A DNA stretch of 64,000 bases from Mediterraneibacter hominis (GTDB lineage Bacteria; Bacillota; Clostridia; Lachnospirales; Lachnospiraceae). The notes beneath the pieces are model-generated. The model worked only from the letters and a program-made list of their open reading frames with translations, was not told where the DNA came from and ran no database searches. The stretch covers positions 1,612,001 through 1,676,000 of the forward strand of contig NZ_JACOPF010000001.1 of NCBI RefSeq assembly GCF_014287475.1, read 5' to 3'. The position numbers were made by a program, and so were the translations under genes. Shown here in pieces: positions 50,978-59,101 of the stretch; position 1 is the stretch's first letter; the number at the start of each line of letters is the position of its first letter.

Positions 50978-51556
50978 CTAAACCGGAGACAGTATCGCTT
51001 CTACTGATTCTGCAATACTATGTACATAAAATAAATGAAGCGCTTCTACGATCATTGCATGCCTGCTGTTTACCGGAAGCCATATATCTGCAATACTTTT
51101 TAACTTTCCGCCATCCGCATCTGTAAATACAGCCGTTTTTATCCCGCTTTCCTTTGCCGCTTTGACAGCGCGAATAATATTCTCCGAATTTCCGCTTGTG
51201 CTGAACGCCCACAAAATATCTCCTGATTTACCCAGCGCTTTTACCTGCTTAGAAAACACATACTCATATCCATAGTCATTTGTCAGTGCTGTCAATACCG
51301 AAATGTCTGCTGTTAAAGCAATGGCCGGATATCCTGTTCTCTCCCAGTTCCTCATGTGTCCAATAAAATCATTTGTGATATGTGACGCTGTCGAAGCACT
51401 TCCTCCGTTTCCACACAGCAACACTTTGTTGCCATTTTCTATTGTTTCTTTTGTAGTCTTTATACATTCATACGCCGGCAAAAAATATGTGTCATCCGCC
51501 GTATTCATACTTTCTCTTAGTCTTTCGAAATTGTCTCTGAAAATATCTTCTTTCAC
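50978..51556 (-). CDS. SIS domain sugar-phosphate isomerase (GmhA-like)
   Basis: A 192-residue SIS protein similar to sedoheptulose-7-phosphate isomerase GmhA. The phosphosugar site shows LLCGNGGSASTASH and FSTSGNSENI; the C-terminus has EALHLFYVHSIAE. The start was set at GTG 51556 behind GGAGG. It lies between the EIIC gene and the regulator of locus 1 and has no equivalent in locus 2. It may isomerise the imported sugar phosphate before the kinase and aldolase steps; this is inference from position. Confidence 0.85.
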   Translation of the reverse strand: MKEDIFRDNFERLRESMNTADDTYFLPAYECIKTTKETIENGNKVLLCGNGGSASTASHITNDFIGHMRNWERTGYPAIALTADISVLTALTNDYGYEYVFSKQVKALGKSGDILWAFSTSGNSENIIRAVKAAKESGIKTAVFTDADGGKLKSIADIWLPVNSRHAMIVEALHLFYVHSIAESVEAILSPV

Positions 51557-51581
51557 TTTTATGCCTCCGTCTTTCCTTATT

Positions 51582-52859
51582 TTACGCAACTCCCAGCAGA
51601 TGTGCGATTCCATAGAAGATTAAACCGATGATAGAAAAATCTGTATCCGCAAATGTAGTTCCCGCAAACCCAAGAGCTGCAAATGCCGGGAACAGCAGCG
51701 AACAAAGCATATTGTTTAAAACACCTGTTAAAAGAGAGCCAATAACAGCACCTCTTCTTCCTCCGGTCGCATTTGCGAATATCGCTGCTGTACCTCCCAT
51801 AAAAAAGCTGTGCAGCAAAGTTGGTATAATTACAGTCATTCCTGTTGCCAGACAGATTCCAAAAGCAATAAACTGTCCGATCGTATAACCTATAAAGCCT
51901 ACCATAATCGCGTTTGGGGCAAAGGTGAAAACAGTTGGGCAGTCCAGCGCTGGTATAGCATTGGGCACGATTCTTTCCGCAATTCCTTTAAAGGCAGGAA
52001 CCAGTTCCGCTAAAATCATACGGACACCAAGCAAGATAACAGAAACACCTGCACTAAAAATAAATCCCTGCATAAGTGCCCATACTACCATGTGGGTTGT
52101 TCCCGCATAATTCGCTACAAACTCACTGCCTGCAAAAGCACAGCAAATAATTTCAATGATAAATACACCAATTCCCATCAATATGACAGGTTCTTTAAAA
52201 AATCCCATCCACTTGGGAAGCTCCATCTTTTCTGTAGATGTCTCCTCCGGATTTTTTCCAAAAATCTTGCCTATAAACCCGGAAAAAATATAACCGGTTG
52301 TAGCCCAGTGTCCTAATGCAAATGTCTCTCCTCCAGTAATTTTACGTACAAACGGCATAGAAATAGCTGGTGTCAGAACACTCATAATGCCTACCACGAT
52401 TGCTCCAATCGCAATAACACCGGCTGTCGGCAGACCAAACATGGAGAGCATAACCGCTGTTAGCGCCGCCATAATAATCGTATGATGTCCACTCAAGAAT
52501 ATATATTTGAATTTTGTAAAACGTGCTAAAAGGATGTTAATAATCAATCCAAAAAACGCGATAAACGCCATTTTTGTTCCATATTGTTCAGATGCCATCG
52601 CCGTTATCGCTTCATTTACAGGGATAACCCCCTGAATATGAAAGGCCTCCATCATAATTTCATTTAAAGGATCCAACATACCTGTGATAATATTTGAGCC
52701 TTGTCCCATAATCAGGAATCCTAAAAATGTTTTTAAAGTACCTGTCATTGTTCGTTCTATAGATGCTCTCTGCGCAACAAGTCCAATAAAACTTATTAAT
52801 GCTACAAGCACAGCCGCCTGGCTTATTACAGATGTCAAAATACTGATAATTGTATTCAT
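51582..52859 (-). CDS. PTS EIIC, ascorbate family (UlaA-like), 1
   Basis: A 425-residue, 10-12 helix permease of the SgaT/UlaA type. Diagnostic segments are IPALDCPTVFTFAPNAIMVG and the Gly-rich MGGTAAIFANATGGRRGAV. The start was set at ATG 52859 behind GAGGAGG. It forms the membrane part of a PTS with the EIIB and EIIA encoded upstream. UlaA relatives carry L-ascorbate and other, mostly unknown, sugars; the ula catabolic genes are absent here. Confidence 0.9.
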   Translation of the reverse strand: MNTIISILTSVISQAAVLVALISFIGLVAQRASIERTMTGTLKTFLGFLIMGQGSNIITGMLDPLNEIMMEAFHIQGVIPVNEAITAMASEQYGTKMAFIAFFGLIINILLARFTKFKYIFLSGHHTIIMAALTAVMLSMFGLPTAGVIAIGAIVVGIMSVLTPAISMPFVRKITGGETFALGHWATTGYIFSGFIGKIFGKNPEETSTEKMELPKWMGFFKEPVILMGIGVFIIEIICCAFAGSEFVANYAGTTHMVVWALMQGFIFSAGVSVILLGVRMILAELVPAFKGIAERIVPNAIPALDCPTVFTFAPNAIMVGFIGYTIGQFIAFGICLATGMTVIIPTLLHSFFMGGTAAIFANATGGRRGAVIGSLLTGVLNNMLCSLLFPAFAALGFAGTTFADTDFSIIGLIFYGIAHLLGVA

Positions 52860-53030
52860 CGTTTCCTCCTCTTGTATACTCAATATATGTTCATATGAAT
52901 TTCTCTCTTCCTACTTAACAGAAATAAAATTTTATGCTACACTACCGTTGGAGTTATTCCCTCTTTTGTGACGAAAATATTGCTTGTCCAGAGCCTTTTC
53001 TTTCATCATTTAGAGAGGGGATACCCTCTG

Positions 53031-53303
53031 TTATTTACTCAATATTTCTTTTAATTCTGCTTCTATATATGCAATATCTGTATAATTTACCACTTCTACC
53101 ATAGGTACATTCATATCTGCGAGTTCTTCACAAAATGAATGAGAAGATACAATCACATCTGGATTTGCACCTCTGGCAGAACCGGTATCCGCTACCTCTA
53201 CCTTCGCGTCTTTGACCCCCAGTCTCTCCAACGCTTTCTCCACATTCATTCTCAAAATGAGACTGCTTCCAAGCCCCATCGCACATACACACACAATTTT
53301 CAT
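53031..53303 (-). CDS. PTS EIIB, ascorbate/lactose type (UlaB-like), 1
   Basis: A 90-residue EIIB with the phospho-Cys loop VCAMGLGSSLILRMNV at the N-terminus. AAGGAGG precedes the ATG. It lies 42 bp downstream of EIIA. A 171-bp gap before EIIC contains an AGAGGG/CCCTCT hairpin near 53013-53031 that may tune expression of the downstream genes. Confidence 0.9.
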   Translation of the reverse strand: MKIVCVCAMGLGSSLILRMNVEKALERLGVKDAKVEVADTGSARGANPDVIVSSHSFCEELADMNVPMVEVVNYTDIAYIEAELKEILSK

Positions 53304-53345
53304 TTTTGTGCACCTCCTTTTTTATTTTTTAGAAATAATCCCCTG

Positions 53346-53792
53346 TCAGTTATATTGGTTTAATACATTTATGACCTCCTTTCTCTCTTTTGCCTGCATC
53401 ACCTGACAAACACTGTCTTCATCACCCAGAAAATCTGCTAAAAGCTTTAAAGCGTCTATATGTGTATTATTATCAGTGGCCGCCAGGCAGATAACCAACT
53501 TTACCGGATTATTTGGTGATGTTATAAAATTGATAGGTTCCTTTAGTGTCATAAGACTCATTCCTACCTTGTTCACGCCGGCCTCACTCTTTGCATGCGG
53601 CACTGCCACTCCCGGCACCAGTACGAAATATCCGCCGTTTACTTCCCCATTCTCAATCATTGCCTCAATATATGTATTTTCGGCTATGCCTTCATCTACA
53701 AGAATCTGTCCTGCTTTCTGTATCGCCTCCTTCCAGTCACTTGCCGCAATATTTGTTCTGATCGTTTTCTCATTTAAATACTCACTAAGCAT
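53346..53792 (-). CDS. PTS EIIA (mannitol/fructose-type fold), 1
   Basis: A 148-residue EIIA_2 domain with the active histidine in VPGVAVPHAKSEAGV. It takes phosphate from HPr and passes it to EIIB. GGAGG precedes the ATG. It is the first gene of locus 1; the 230-bp upstream gap separates it from pfkB and holds a box resembling the locus 2 operator. Confidence 0.92.
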   Translation of the reverse strand: MLSEYLNEKTIRTNIAASDWKEAIQKAGQILVDEGIAENTYIEAMIENGEVNGGYFVLVPGVAVPHAKSEAGVNKVGMSLMTLKEPINFITSPNNPVKLVICLAATDNNTHIDALKLLADFLGDEDSVCQVMQAKERKEVINVLNQYN

Positions 53793-53860
53793 TACCTTTC
53801 CTCCAACAGTTTATTTTATGTATTATTCATAACCTCTTTCTTTTCCGCGGAAATACATAT

Positions 53861-53873
53861 GTACTTTTTGCAC
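53861..53873. promoter_or_regulatory. Candidate PRD-regulator box upstream of locus 1
   Basis: GTACTTTTTGCAC lies 70-80 bp before the EIIA start. The same pattern, GTGCTTTTTTGCAC, precedes the locus 2 EIIA gene, so it may be the target of the local activators. Confidence 0.45.
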
Positions 53874-54022
53874 TATTTTTTTCTCTAAAACTATTTATAA
53901 TTATCGTACTTTACAATTCTTTAAATGAAAACACCAATTTTCTTCCTATGTTTTTGTGACAAAATTTCTATCAATACATTATTATGTAAAAAAATACAGT
54001 ACCTTATTTGGCACTGTACAAA

Positions 54023-54928
54023 TCAAAACTTATTTCCTATCCGCGCTCTTATCACTTCTTCCAAGCTCGGAATAGCCGCCTGGCTTCCTATCTTCTGGAC
54101 AGAGAGTGCCGATGTGACAGAACTCTGTTTTAGATTTTCAAGAAGGGAAAGATTCTTATAAAGCCCATACGCAAAAGCGCCATGGAAAATATCCCCCGCG
54201 CCTGACGTATCGACTGCCTGCACTTGACAGGCAGGAAGATGACAGATTTCCCCGTTTTCATTCCGATACAAAAGTCCCCGTTCTCCCAATGTGACAACTG
54301 CTGTTTTCTGATTGACAGCTTCTATCTGTGTGAAAATTTCCTGACAGGCTTTCCAGTCCTTTAGATTGATTGTTTTTCCTGTGTATTGTTTTGCAAAATC
54401 TTCTGAACAGACAAGGTAGTCCACCTTCTGCGCTACCCGGAAAGTCCCCTCTCTAAGCGTTCCCGCATCTGCCACCGACACAGCATTTGTATTTTCCTTG
54501 AGTATCTTCAGCGTAATATCCGGTTCATGACCATCGCTTAGAATCACATCCGCTTTTTCCTTTGGAACTGTATACTGTATATCTGCTTTCACCCCGGGAA
54601 AATTAAAAATAGTACGGCTTGCGTTTTCTGCACGTGAAACGATCAGGCTGTATGGAGTATCTATTTCTTCATCTGGTATCAAATAATCTGTTCCCACCCC
54701 ATATTCTCGTAATAACGCCTTTAATTTATTTCCATATTTATCTTTGCCAATCCTGGATACAAGCTGTGTCTTTGCTCCCCACATAGCACACAGACACGCC
54801 GCGTTCAGAGCTGGTCCGCCGCCACACTCTTTAAACGTTTCCACCCGATATTTCTGATTTTCTATCAGCGGTCTGTCAATCGGTACCGTAATATCATATG
54901 CAGATTGACCAATACAAAAAATACTCAT
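54023..54928 (-). CDS. PfkB family carbohydrate kinase
   Basis: A 301-residue ribokinase/PfkB-family sugar kinase. The N-terminal substrate motif is CGGGPALNAACLCAMWG and the catalytic motif is VDTSGAGDIFHGAFAYG with the base Asp. It is the last gene of locus 2; its ATG overlaps the stop of kinase 2 by 4 bp. With the class II aldolase it could form a kinase-aldolase route of the tagatose-6-phosphate type. Confidence 0.92.
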   Translation of the reverse strand: MSIFCIGQSAYDITVPIDRPLIENQKYRVETFKECGGGPALNAACLCAMWGAKTQLVSRIGKDKYGNKLKALLREYGVGTDYLIPDEEIDTPYSLIVSRAENASRTIFNFPGVKADIQYTVPKEKADVILSDGHEPDITLKILKENTNAVSVADAGTLREGTFRVAQKVDYLVCSEDFAKQYTGKTINLKDWKACQEIFTQIEAVNQKTAVVTLGERGLLYRNENGEICHLPACQVQAVDTSGAGDIFHGAFAYGLYKNLSLLENLKQSSVTSALSVQKIGSQAAIPSLEEVIRARIGNKF

Positions 54929-55545
54929 TCCTTTCCCCCACTTTCTATTTTCCTCCCGATTTGTTCCAGAATCTTTGGATAATTAATTTTCTTATAATCT
55001 GTCGCGTCTATTTCTATGAGAGTCCCCAGTTCAAATGTATCATATCCCCTTGTCATACAGCGTTCTCTGAAAATATCATACGTTACGATACAATCCGCCT
55101 TGCTCCTGTCTTCCATTTCATCTCCCAGGTGATACTTGCTTACCAGATGTCCTAAATGTCTGGGCGGATCCAGATCGCGGCTTCTGGAACGCTCATACAG
55201 TATATCTATATCTCCGGTAAGGCGAATCGTGATCATCTGATACTTGTTTTTTTCTGCCAAATCTGCCAGTCTTCCCTTTTGTTTTTCACTAAACGGATAA
55301 TCCGAAATCAGCATCCTCCCCTTCTGCATTTTTTCATCTACCGTCCCATAATACTTTGCCCAGCTTAGCATTTCCAGCTTTGTCTTTTCTTCCATGTTGT
55401 CAAATCCGTATTCGTCCCATAATGCCTCTTTCATATCATCCTGGGAAATCACTTGGAACTGAGGATACTTCTCTAAAATCTGCTTACACAGATAAGACTT
55501 CCCGGTGGCAGGATAGCCGGCAAGCAGAATCATTGTCTTTTTCAT
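54925..55545 (-). CDS. P-loop kinase / AAA family ATPase, copy 2
   Basis: A 206-residue near twin of the protein encoded at 47.3 kb, with the same Walker A (GYPATGKSYL). It has a few substitutions (for example S-T/W-A pairs and DPSRH to DPPRH) and a different last 20 residues (YPKILEQIGRKIESGGKE). Sequence identity extends through the upstream intergenic hairpin and the aldolase, so the pair was copied as one block. Here it is translationally coupled to pfkB. Confidence 0.82.
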   Translation of the reverse strand: MKKTMILLAGYPATGKSYLCKQILEKYPQFQVISQDDMKEALWDEYGFDNMEEKTKLEMLSWAKYYGTVDEKMQKGRMLISDYPFSEKQKGRLADLAEKNKYQMITIRLTGDIDILYERSRSRDLDPPRHLGHLVSKYHLGDEMEDRSKADCIVTYDIFRERCMTRGYDTFELGTLIEIDATDYKKINYPKILEQIGRKIESGGKE

Positions 55546-55626
55546 TTTATCTTCTCCCTTACACCTAGGAAGGGGCGCCGGCACCACCGGACACCCCTCC
55601 CCTTTTTATTCTCTGCTTTTTACGCC

Positions 55627-56472
55627 TTATAGCTTAAATAAAGATGCTTTCTCTTTTACAATCTCTTTGATTCTGTCATTTGCAGGCCCTAAGAGCTTCC
55701 GCAGTGATGTCAGCGGTGTCACGTCCTCTGCCGTAAAGGTTCTGCTTACTACCTCTATATAGGATTTATTCAGCTCTGTCCCTACGTTGATTTTCTTCAT
55801 TCCTTCACGCACGCACCGTCTCATATCTTCATCCGATACACCTGTGCCTCCATGAAGTACAAGCCCTGTATCGCCCAGCTTTGCCTTCAATTCCGCAAGC
55901 AGTTCATAGTTAATCTTCGCTTTCGACTTATACTGTCCATGTGTCGTGCCTATGGAGACTGCCAGTGCGTCAACGCCTGTCTCTGAAGCAAAGCGCAGCG
56001 CGTCCTCTGGTCTGGTATACATAGCGGCGTCTTTCGCCACAACCACGCCTTCTTCTGCGCCGCCGATAGAGCCTACCTCTCCTTCTACGGACACACCGTG
56101 TGCATGTGCGTACGCCACCACCTCTTTTGTATTTTTTATGTTTTCTTCCAGCGGCAGAGAGGAGCCGTCATACATGACAGAAGAATATCCGCAGTCGATC
56201 GCTTTTTTCAGCGCTTCTATGTCTTTGCAGTGATCCATGTGAAGCGCCACACTGACAGAGGAGGTTTCCGCCAGTGCTTTCACTGCCGCGATCAGTGGTT
56301 CAAAGCCGATATATTCCGCCGTCCCAAGTGAGGTCTGTAAAATGACCGGTACATTTAATTCCTCTGCCCCTTTTATCATGGAAGGCAGCATCTCAAAACA
56401 ATGTACGTTAAATGCTCCTACTGCCCCTTTTCCTTCGTTTTCCTTAAATAAGTCAATTAAATTCTTATACAT
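55627..56472 (-). CDS. Class II fructose-bisphosphate aldolase family (GatY/KbaY-like), copy 2
   Basis: A 281-residue zinc aldolase nearly identical to copy 1, with the same HMDHCKD, HGQYK and HGGTG ligand motifs. The few changes are conservative and none touches a recognised ligand. Flanks differ: here it follows a small tetratricopeptide-like gene, whereas copy 1 follows a regulator gene. This sets the right edge of the duplicated block at the aldolase start codon. Confidence 0.92.
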   Translation of the reverse strand: MYKNLIDLFKENEGKGAVGAFNVHCFEMLPSMIKGAEELNVPVILQTSLGTAEYIGFEPLIAAVKALAETSSVSVALHMDHCKDIEALKKAIDCGYSSVMYDGSSLPLEENIKNTKEVVAYAHAHGVSVEGEVGSIGGAEEGVVVAKDAAMYTRPEDALRFASETGVDALAVSIGTTHGQYKSKAKINYELLAELKAKLGDTGLVLHGGTGVSDEDMRRCVREGMKKINVGTELNKSYIEVVSRTFTAEDVTPLTSLRKLLGPANDRIKEIVKEKASLFKL

Positions 56473-56490
56473 AAAACTTTTGTCTCCTTC

Positions 56491-56880
56491 CTAAACCTTG
56501 CCTCGCAATACGTCTTTTGACAACTGCATGAGTCCCTGCACCTTGTCCATATATTCCTTTATTTTTTCGTCATCCTTCGCCTCAGCAGCTTCCTGGCGTT
56601 TCTGATTGTACAGCTTTAACAAATCCGTATACGCCCTGCCAAGCTGTTTATTCTCTTCCAGGCTTTGTTCATAATAGTATATTGCCTGCTCTGTATCCTC
56701 TGCCTGAAAGTAACAGGAACCTATTTCGGTTAAAAGCTTTGCTTTCTGCTCTTTGTCTAAAGCATTATCCAATTCCGCTTTGAGCTCTTCTGCCTTTTGA
56801 AGCAGTTCTTCTGTATTTATTTCCGGCTTTTGCACAGTTTCTTCCTTCGCAGAAGATTTTTTCTTTCCAAATAAGAACAT
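56491..56880 (-). CDS. Small TPR-like helical protein
   Basis: A 129-residue protein of charged helices. Residues about 50-95 (CYFQAEDTEQAIYYYEQSLEENKQLGRAY) form a tetratricopeptide-like pair, preceded by a Lys/Glu-rich segment. The start was set at ATG 56880, seven bases from GGAGG; an ATG six bases earlier is too close. It is located inside locus 2 between EIIC and aldolase 2. The function is unknown; a scaffold role is only a guess. Confidence 0.75.
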   Translation of the reverse strand: MFLFGKKKSSAKEETVQKPEINTEELLQKAEELKAELDNALDKEQKAKLLTEIGSCYFQAEDTEQAIYYYEQSLEENKQLGRAYTDLLKLYNQKRQEAAEAKDDEKIKEYMDKVQGLMQLSKDVLRGKV

Positions 56881-56918
56881 GTTCATACCTCCATTTGTTC
56901 TGCGGCCATTCTTTTATA

Positions 56919-58196
56919 TTAGAAAATTCCTGCGATTCCCTTGATGATTACAAAGAAGAAGGAAGTAATGATAGTATCTACATCCGTACAGGTAACATTC
57001 TGGAATCCAATGTCCGCAAGCATTGGAGAAAGCATTGCCGGCAGTATCATGATAAAAATACCGTGTACGATACATCCGATTACAACGCCCCGGCGTCCGC
57101 CCATCTTATTCGCGAAAATTCCTGCCGTTCCTCCGGCAAAGAAGTTGCTCATAACTCCCGGAACAACAAACGCTCCGAAATATGGAGAAATCAGCATACC
57201 AATCAAAGATCCAATCGTCGTAAAGATGAAGCCTAAGATTACCGCGTTCGGTGCGTATGGAAACAATACCGGACAATCCAGCGCAGGCTTTGAGTTTGGA
57301 ACCAGCTTCATGGAAATTCCCTGGAATGCCGGAACAATCTCAGCCAGCAGCATTCTTACTCCTGTCATCAATACATACAGCCCTACTACAAACTGCATTG
57401 CCTGCAAAAAGGCATATACCATATAGTTCGTGCTTCCGCAGTACTCCGCACAGGCTTGCGGCCCTGCAAATCCTGCCGCCAGCAGATAGAAAGGGATCAT
57501 AACGACCATGACAGACAAATATGTATCCTGCAAAAACTCCAGACTCTTCGGAAGCTTAATGTCCTCAGAGGATTTTTCCTTGTTTCCTGTCAGCTTTGCA
57601 ACCAGCGCCGTTACCATATATCCAAAGGTACAGAAATGTCCCAGAGCGATGTCGTCGCTGCCTGTAATCTGGCGCACAACCGGCTGTGCAAGCGCAGGCA
57701 TCAGCGTTGCAAACAGACCTCCCACAATACTTCCTGCAATGATAAGTGGAAGTCCTTCCAGTCCGAGAAAATACGCAAATACAACACACAATGTCGCTTC
57801 CCACAAAAGCGCCTGGCCCGTCAAAAAGATATACTTAAATCTGGTGACACGCGCCAGAATGATATTTACGATAAAGATACCTGCCAGAGTGATCGCAATG
57901 TCGCCGCCCAGACCAAGCGCATCCATCGCCTGTCCGTTGATGCTTTCGATCGATGCCACGACCGCTGATTCCAGTCCAAACGCCGCGTTAAACGCTGCTC
58001 CGAAAAAGGTCAGAGCACTCTGGAGTACGGATGATCCTGCCGATAGCACCAGGAAGCCCAGCATGGTTTTCATTGTTCCTGACACTACCACGCCTGCCGG
58101 CTTTTTCTGGAGCAGCAGCCCCAGACATGCGATCAGCCCAATGATGACAGACGCCTGTGTCAGAATATTATTGATAATAAAATTTAATACCGCCAT
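56919..58196 (-). CDS. PTS EIIC, ascorbate family (UlaA-like), 2
   Basis: A 425-residue multi-helix permease of the SgaT/UlaA type with PNSKPALDCPVLFPYAPNAV and the Gly-rich FFAGGTAGIFANKMGGRRG. It is clearly homologous to EIIC 1 but well diverged, unlike the duplicated aldolase/kinase block, so the two transporters probably have different substrates. GAGGAAA precedes the ATG. Confidence 0.9.
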   Translation of the reverse strand: MAVLNFIINNILTQASVIIGLIACLGLLLQKKPAGVVVSGTMKTMLGFLVLSAGSSVLQSALTFFGAAFNAAFGLESAVVASIESINGQAMDALGLGGDIAITLAGIFIVNIILARVTRFKYIFLTGQALLWEATLCVVFAYFLGLEGLPLIIAGSIVGGLFATLMPALAQPVVRQITGSDDIALGHFCTFGYMVTALVAKLTGNKEKSSEDIKLPKSLEFLQDTYLSVMVVMIPFYLLAAGFAGPQACAEYCGSTNYMVYAFLQAMQFVVGLYVLMTGVRMLLAEIVPAFQGISMKLVPNSKPALDCPVLFPYAPNAVILGFIFTTIGSLIGMLISPYFGAFVVPGVMSNFFAGGTAGIFANKMGGRRGVVIGCIVHGIFIMILPAMLSPMLADIGFQNVTCTDVDTIITSFFFVIIKGIAGIF

Positions 58197-58232
58197 ATAA
58201 ATTTCCTCACTTTCTCCCTTTCTTCCGTTTTT

Positions 58233-58523
58233 TTACAATGCCCCCACTTCTTTTAATACAGGTGTCAGTTTTTCCTTGATCTCTGTCTTATCTACCAGTC
58301 TGTCAAGAAAAACAGCAGGACAGTTCAGCGTGATACGTTCAAATTGTTTTTCAAAATTCTTTCCTGAAATCACAATATCCGCTGTCTGTGCCGCAACACT
58401 GGAAATATCTGTATGATCCAGCTTTGCTTCCACACCTAATTCTTTTAGCACAGCCTCCACGCTCATCTGGCAGGCGAAACTGCTTCCAAGCCCTGCGCCG
58501 CATACTGTAAGAATTTTTAACAT
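58233..58523 (-). CDS. PTS EIIB, ascorbate/lactose type (UlaB-like), 2
   Basis: A 96-residue EIIB with the phospho-Cys loop TVCGAGLGSSFACQMSV. It overlaps EIIA by 7 bp, with GGAGG inside the EIIA end, and lies 36 bp before EIIC. Confidence 0.9.
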   Translation of the reverse strand: MLKILTVCGAGLGSSFACQMSVEAVLKELGVEAKLDHTDISSVAAQTADIVISGKNFEKQFERITLNCPAVFLDRLVDKTEIKEKLTPVLKEVGAL

Positions 58524-58984
58524 AAGATTTGCCTCCTTTCCTGTTCCTCCTTTAAAAGGAACGTATAAATTTCTTCCACAGATTTAGAGTTTGCCATATT
58601 TTGTATTTTTTTCTCATCTATAAAAATAGATGCTAATACCTGCATAACATCAATATGTGAGTTCGCGTCTGTAGCGGCAAGCGCGATCAGTATTCTGACA
58701 GGATAGCTGTCCTGTGAAAATCTGACCGGCTTGTTTACCAATGTTACTGCCAGTTGTTTTTTCAACACACCCTGTTCGGGTCTTCCGTGAATCAGCGCTA
58801 TGTCTTCTGTCAAAATGTAATACGGGCCTATCTCCTCTGTATTTCTGATAATTTCTTCCGCATAACGCGGTTCTACATATCCTTTATCTTCCAAAGGTTT
58901 CATACTTATGTGTACTGCTTCTCTCCAGTCATCTATATGGTCCAGAATCTGTATGTTTTCTTTTCTCAGCATTTCTGAAATCAT
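58517..58984 (-). CDS. PTS EIIA (mannitol/fructose-type fold), 2
   Basis: A 155-residue EIIA_2 domain; the active histidine is in EDIALIHGRPEQGV (IHG rather than the usual PHA). The start was set at ATG 58984 behind GGGAGGG, dropping 31 residues of the longest frame, which would run into the operator. It is the first structural gene of locus 2, downstream of the regulator. Confidence 0.9.
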   Translation of the reverse strand: MISEMLRKENIQILDHIDDWREAVHISMKPLEDKGYVEPRYAEEIIRNTEEIGPYYILTEDIALIHGRPEQGVLKKQLAVTLVNKPVRFSQDSYPVRILIALAATDANSHIDVMQVLASIFIDEKKIQNMANSKSVEEIYTFLLKEEQERRQILC

Positions 58985-59071
58985 GACCTGTTCCCTCCCA
59001 CATCTTGTTAAATCGCATTTATCGTACCATTTCATTTTTCTACTTAGAAGTCCAAGTATTGTACATGTTTT

Positions 59072-59097
59072 GTGCAAGATCGTGTGCTTTTTTGCAC
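59072..59097. promoter_or_regulatory. Candidate operator upstream of locus 2
   Basis: Perfect inverted repeat GTGCAA (59072-59077) / TTGCAC (59092-59097) with a 14-bp spacer, just after the regulator stop and about 90 bp before EIIA. Its right half includes GTGCTTTTTTGCAC, shared with locus 1. Confidence 0.6.
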
Positions 59098-59101
59098 CTG
59101 T

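Noticed and set aside
53980..54022. Sigma-54 promoter (TTGGCAC) before PTS locus 1
   Set aside because: The match is on the plus strand, pointing away from the operon, and lacks a proper -12 element; the regulators lack a sigma-54 activator AAA domain.
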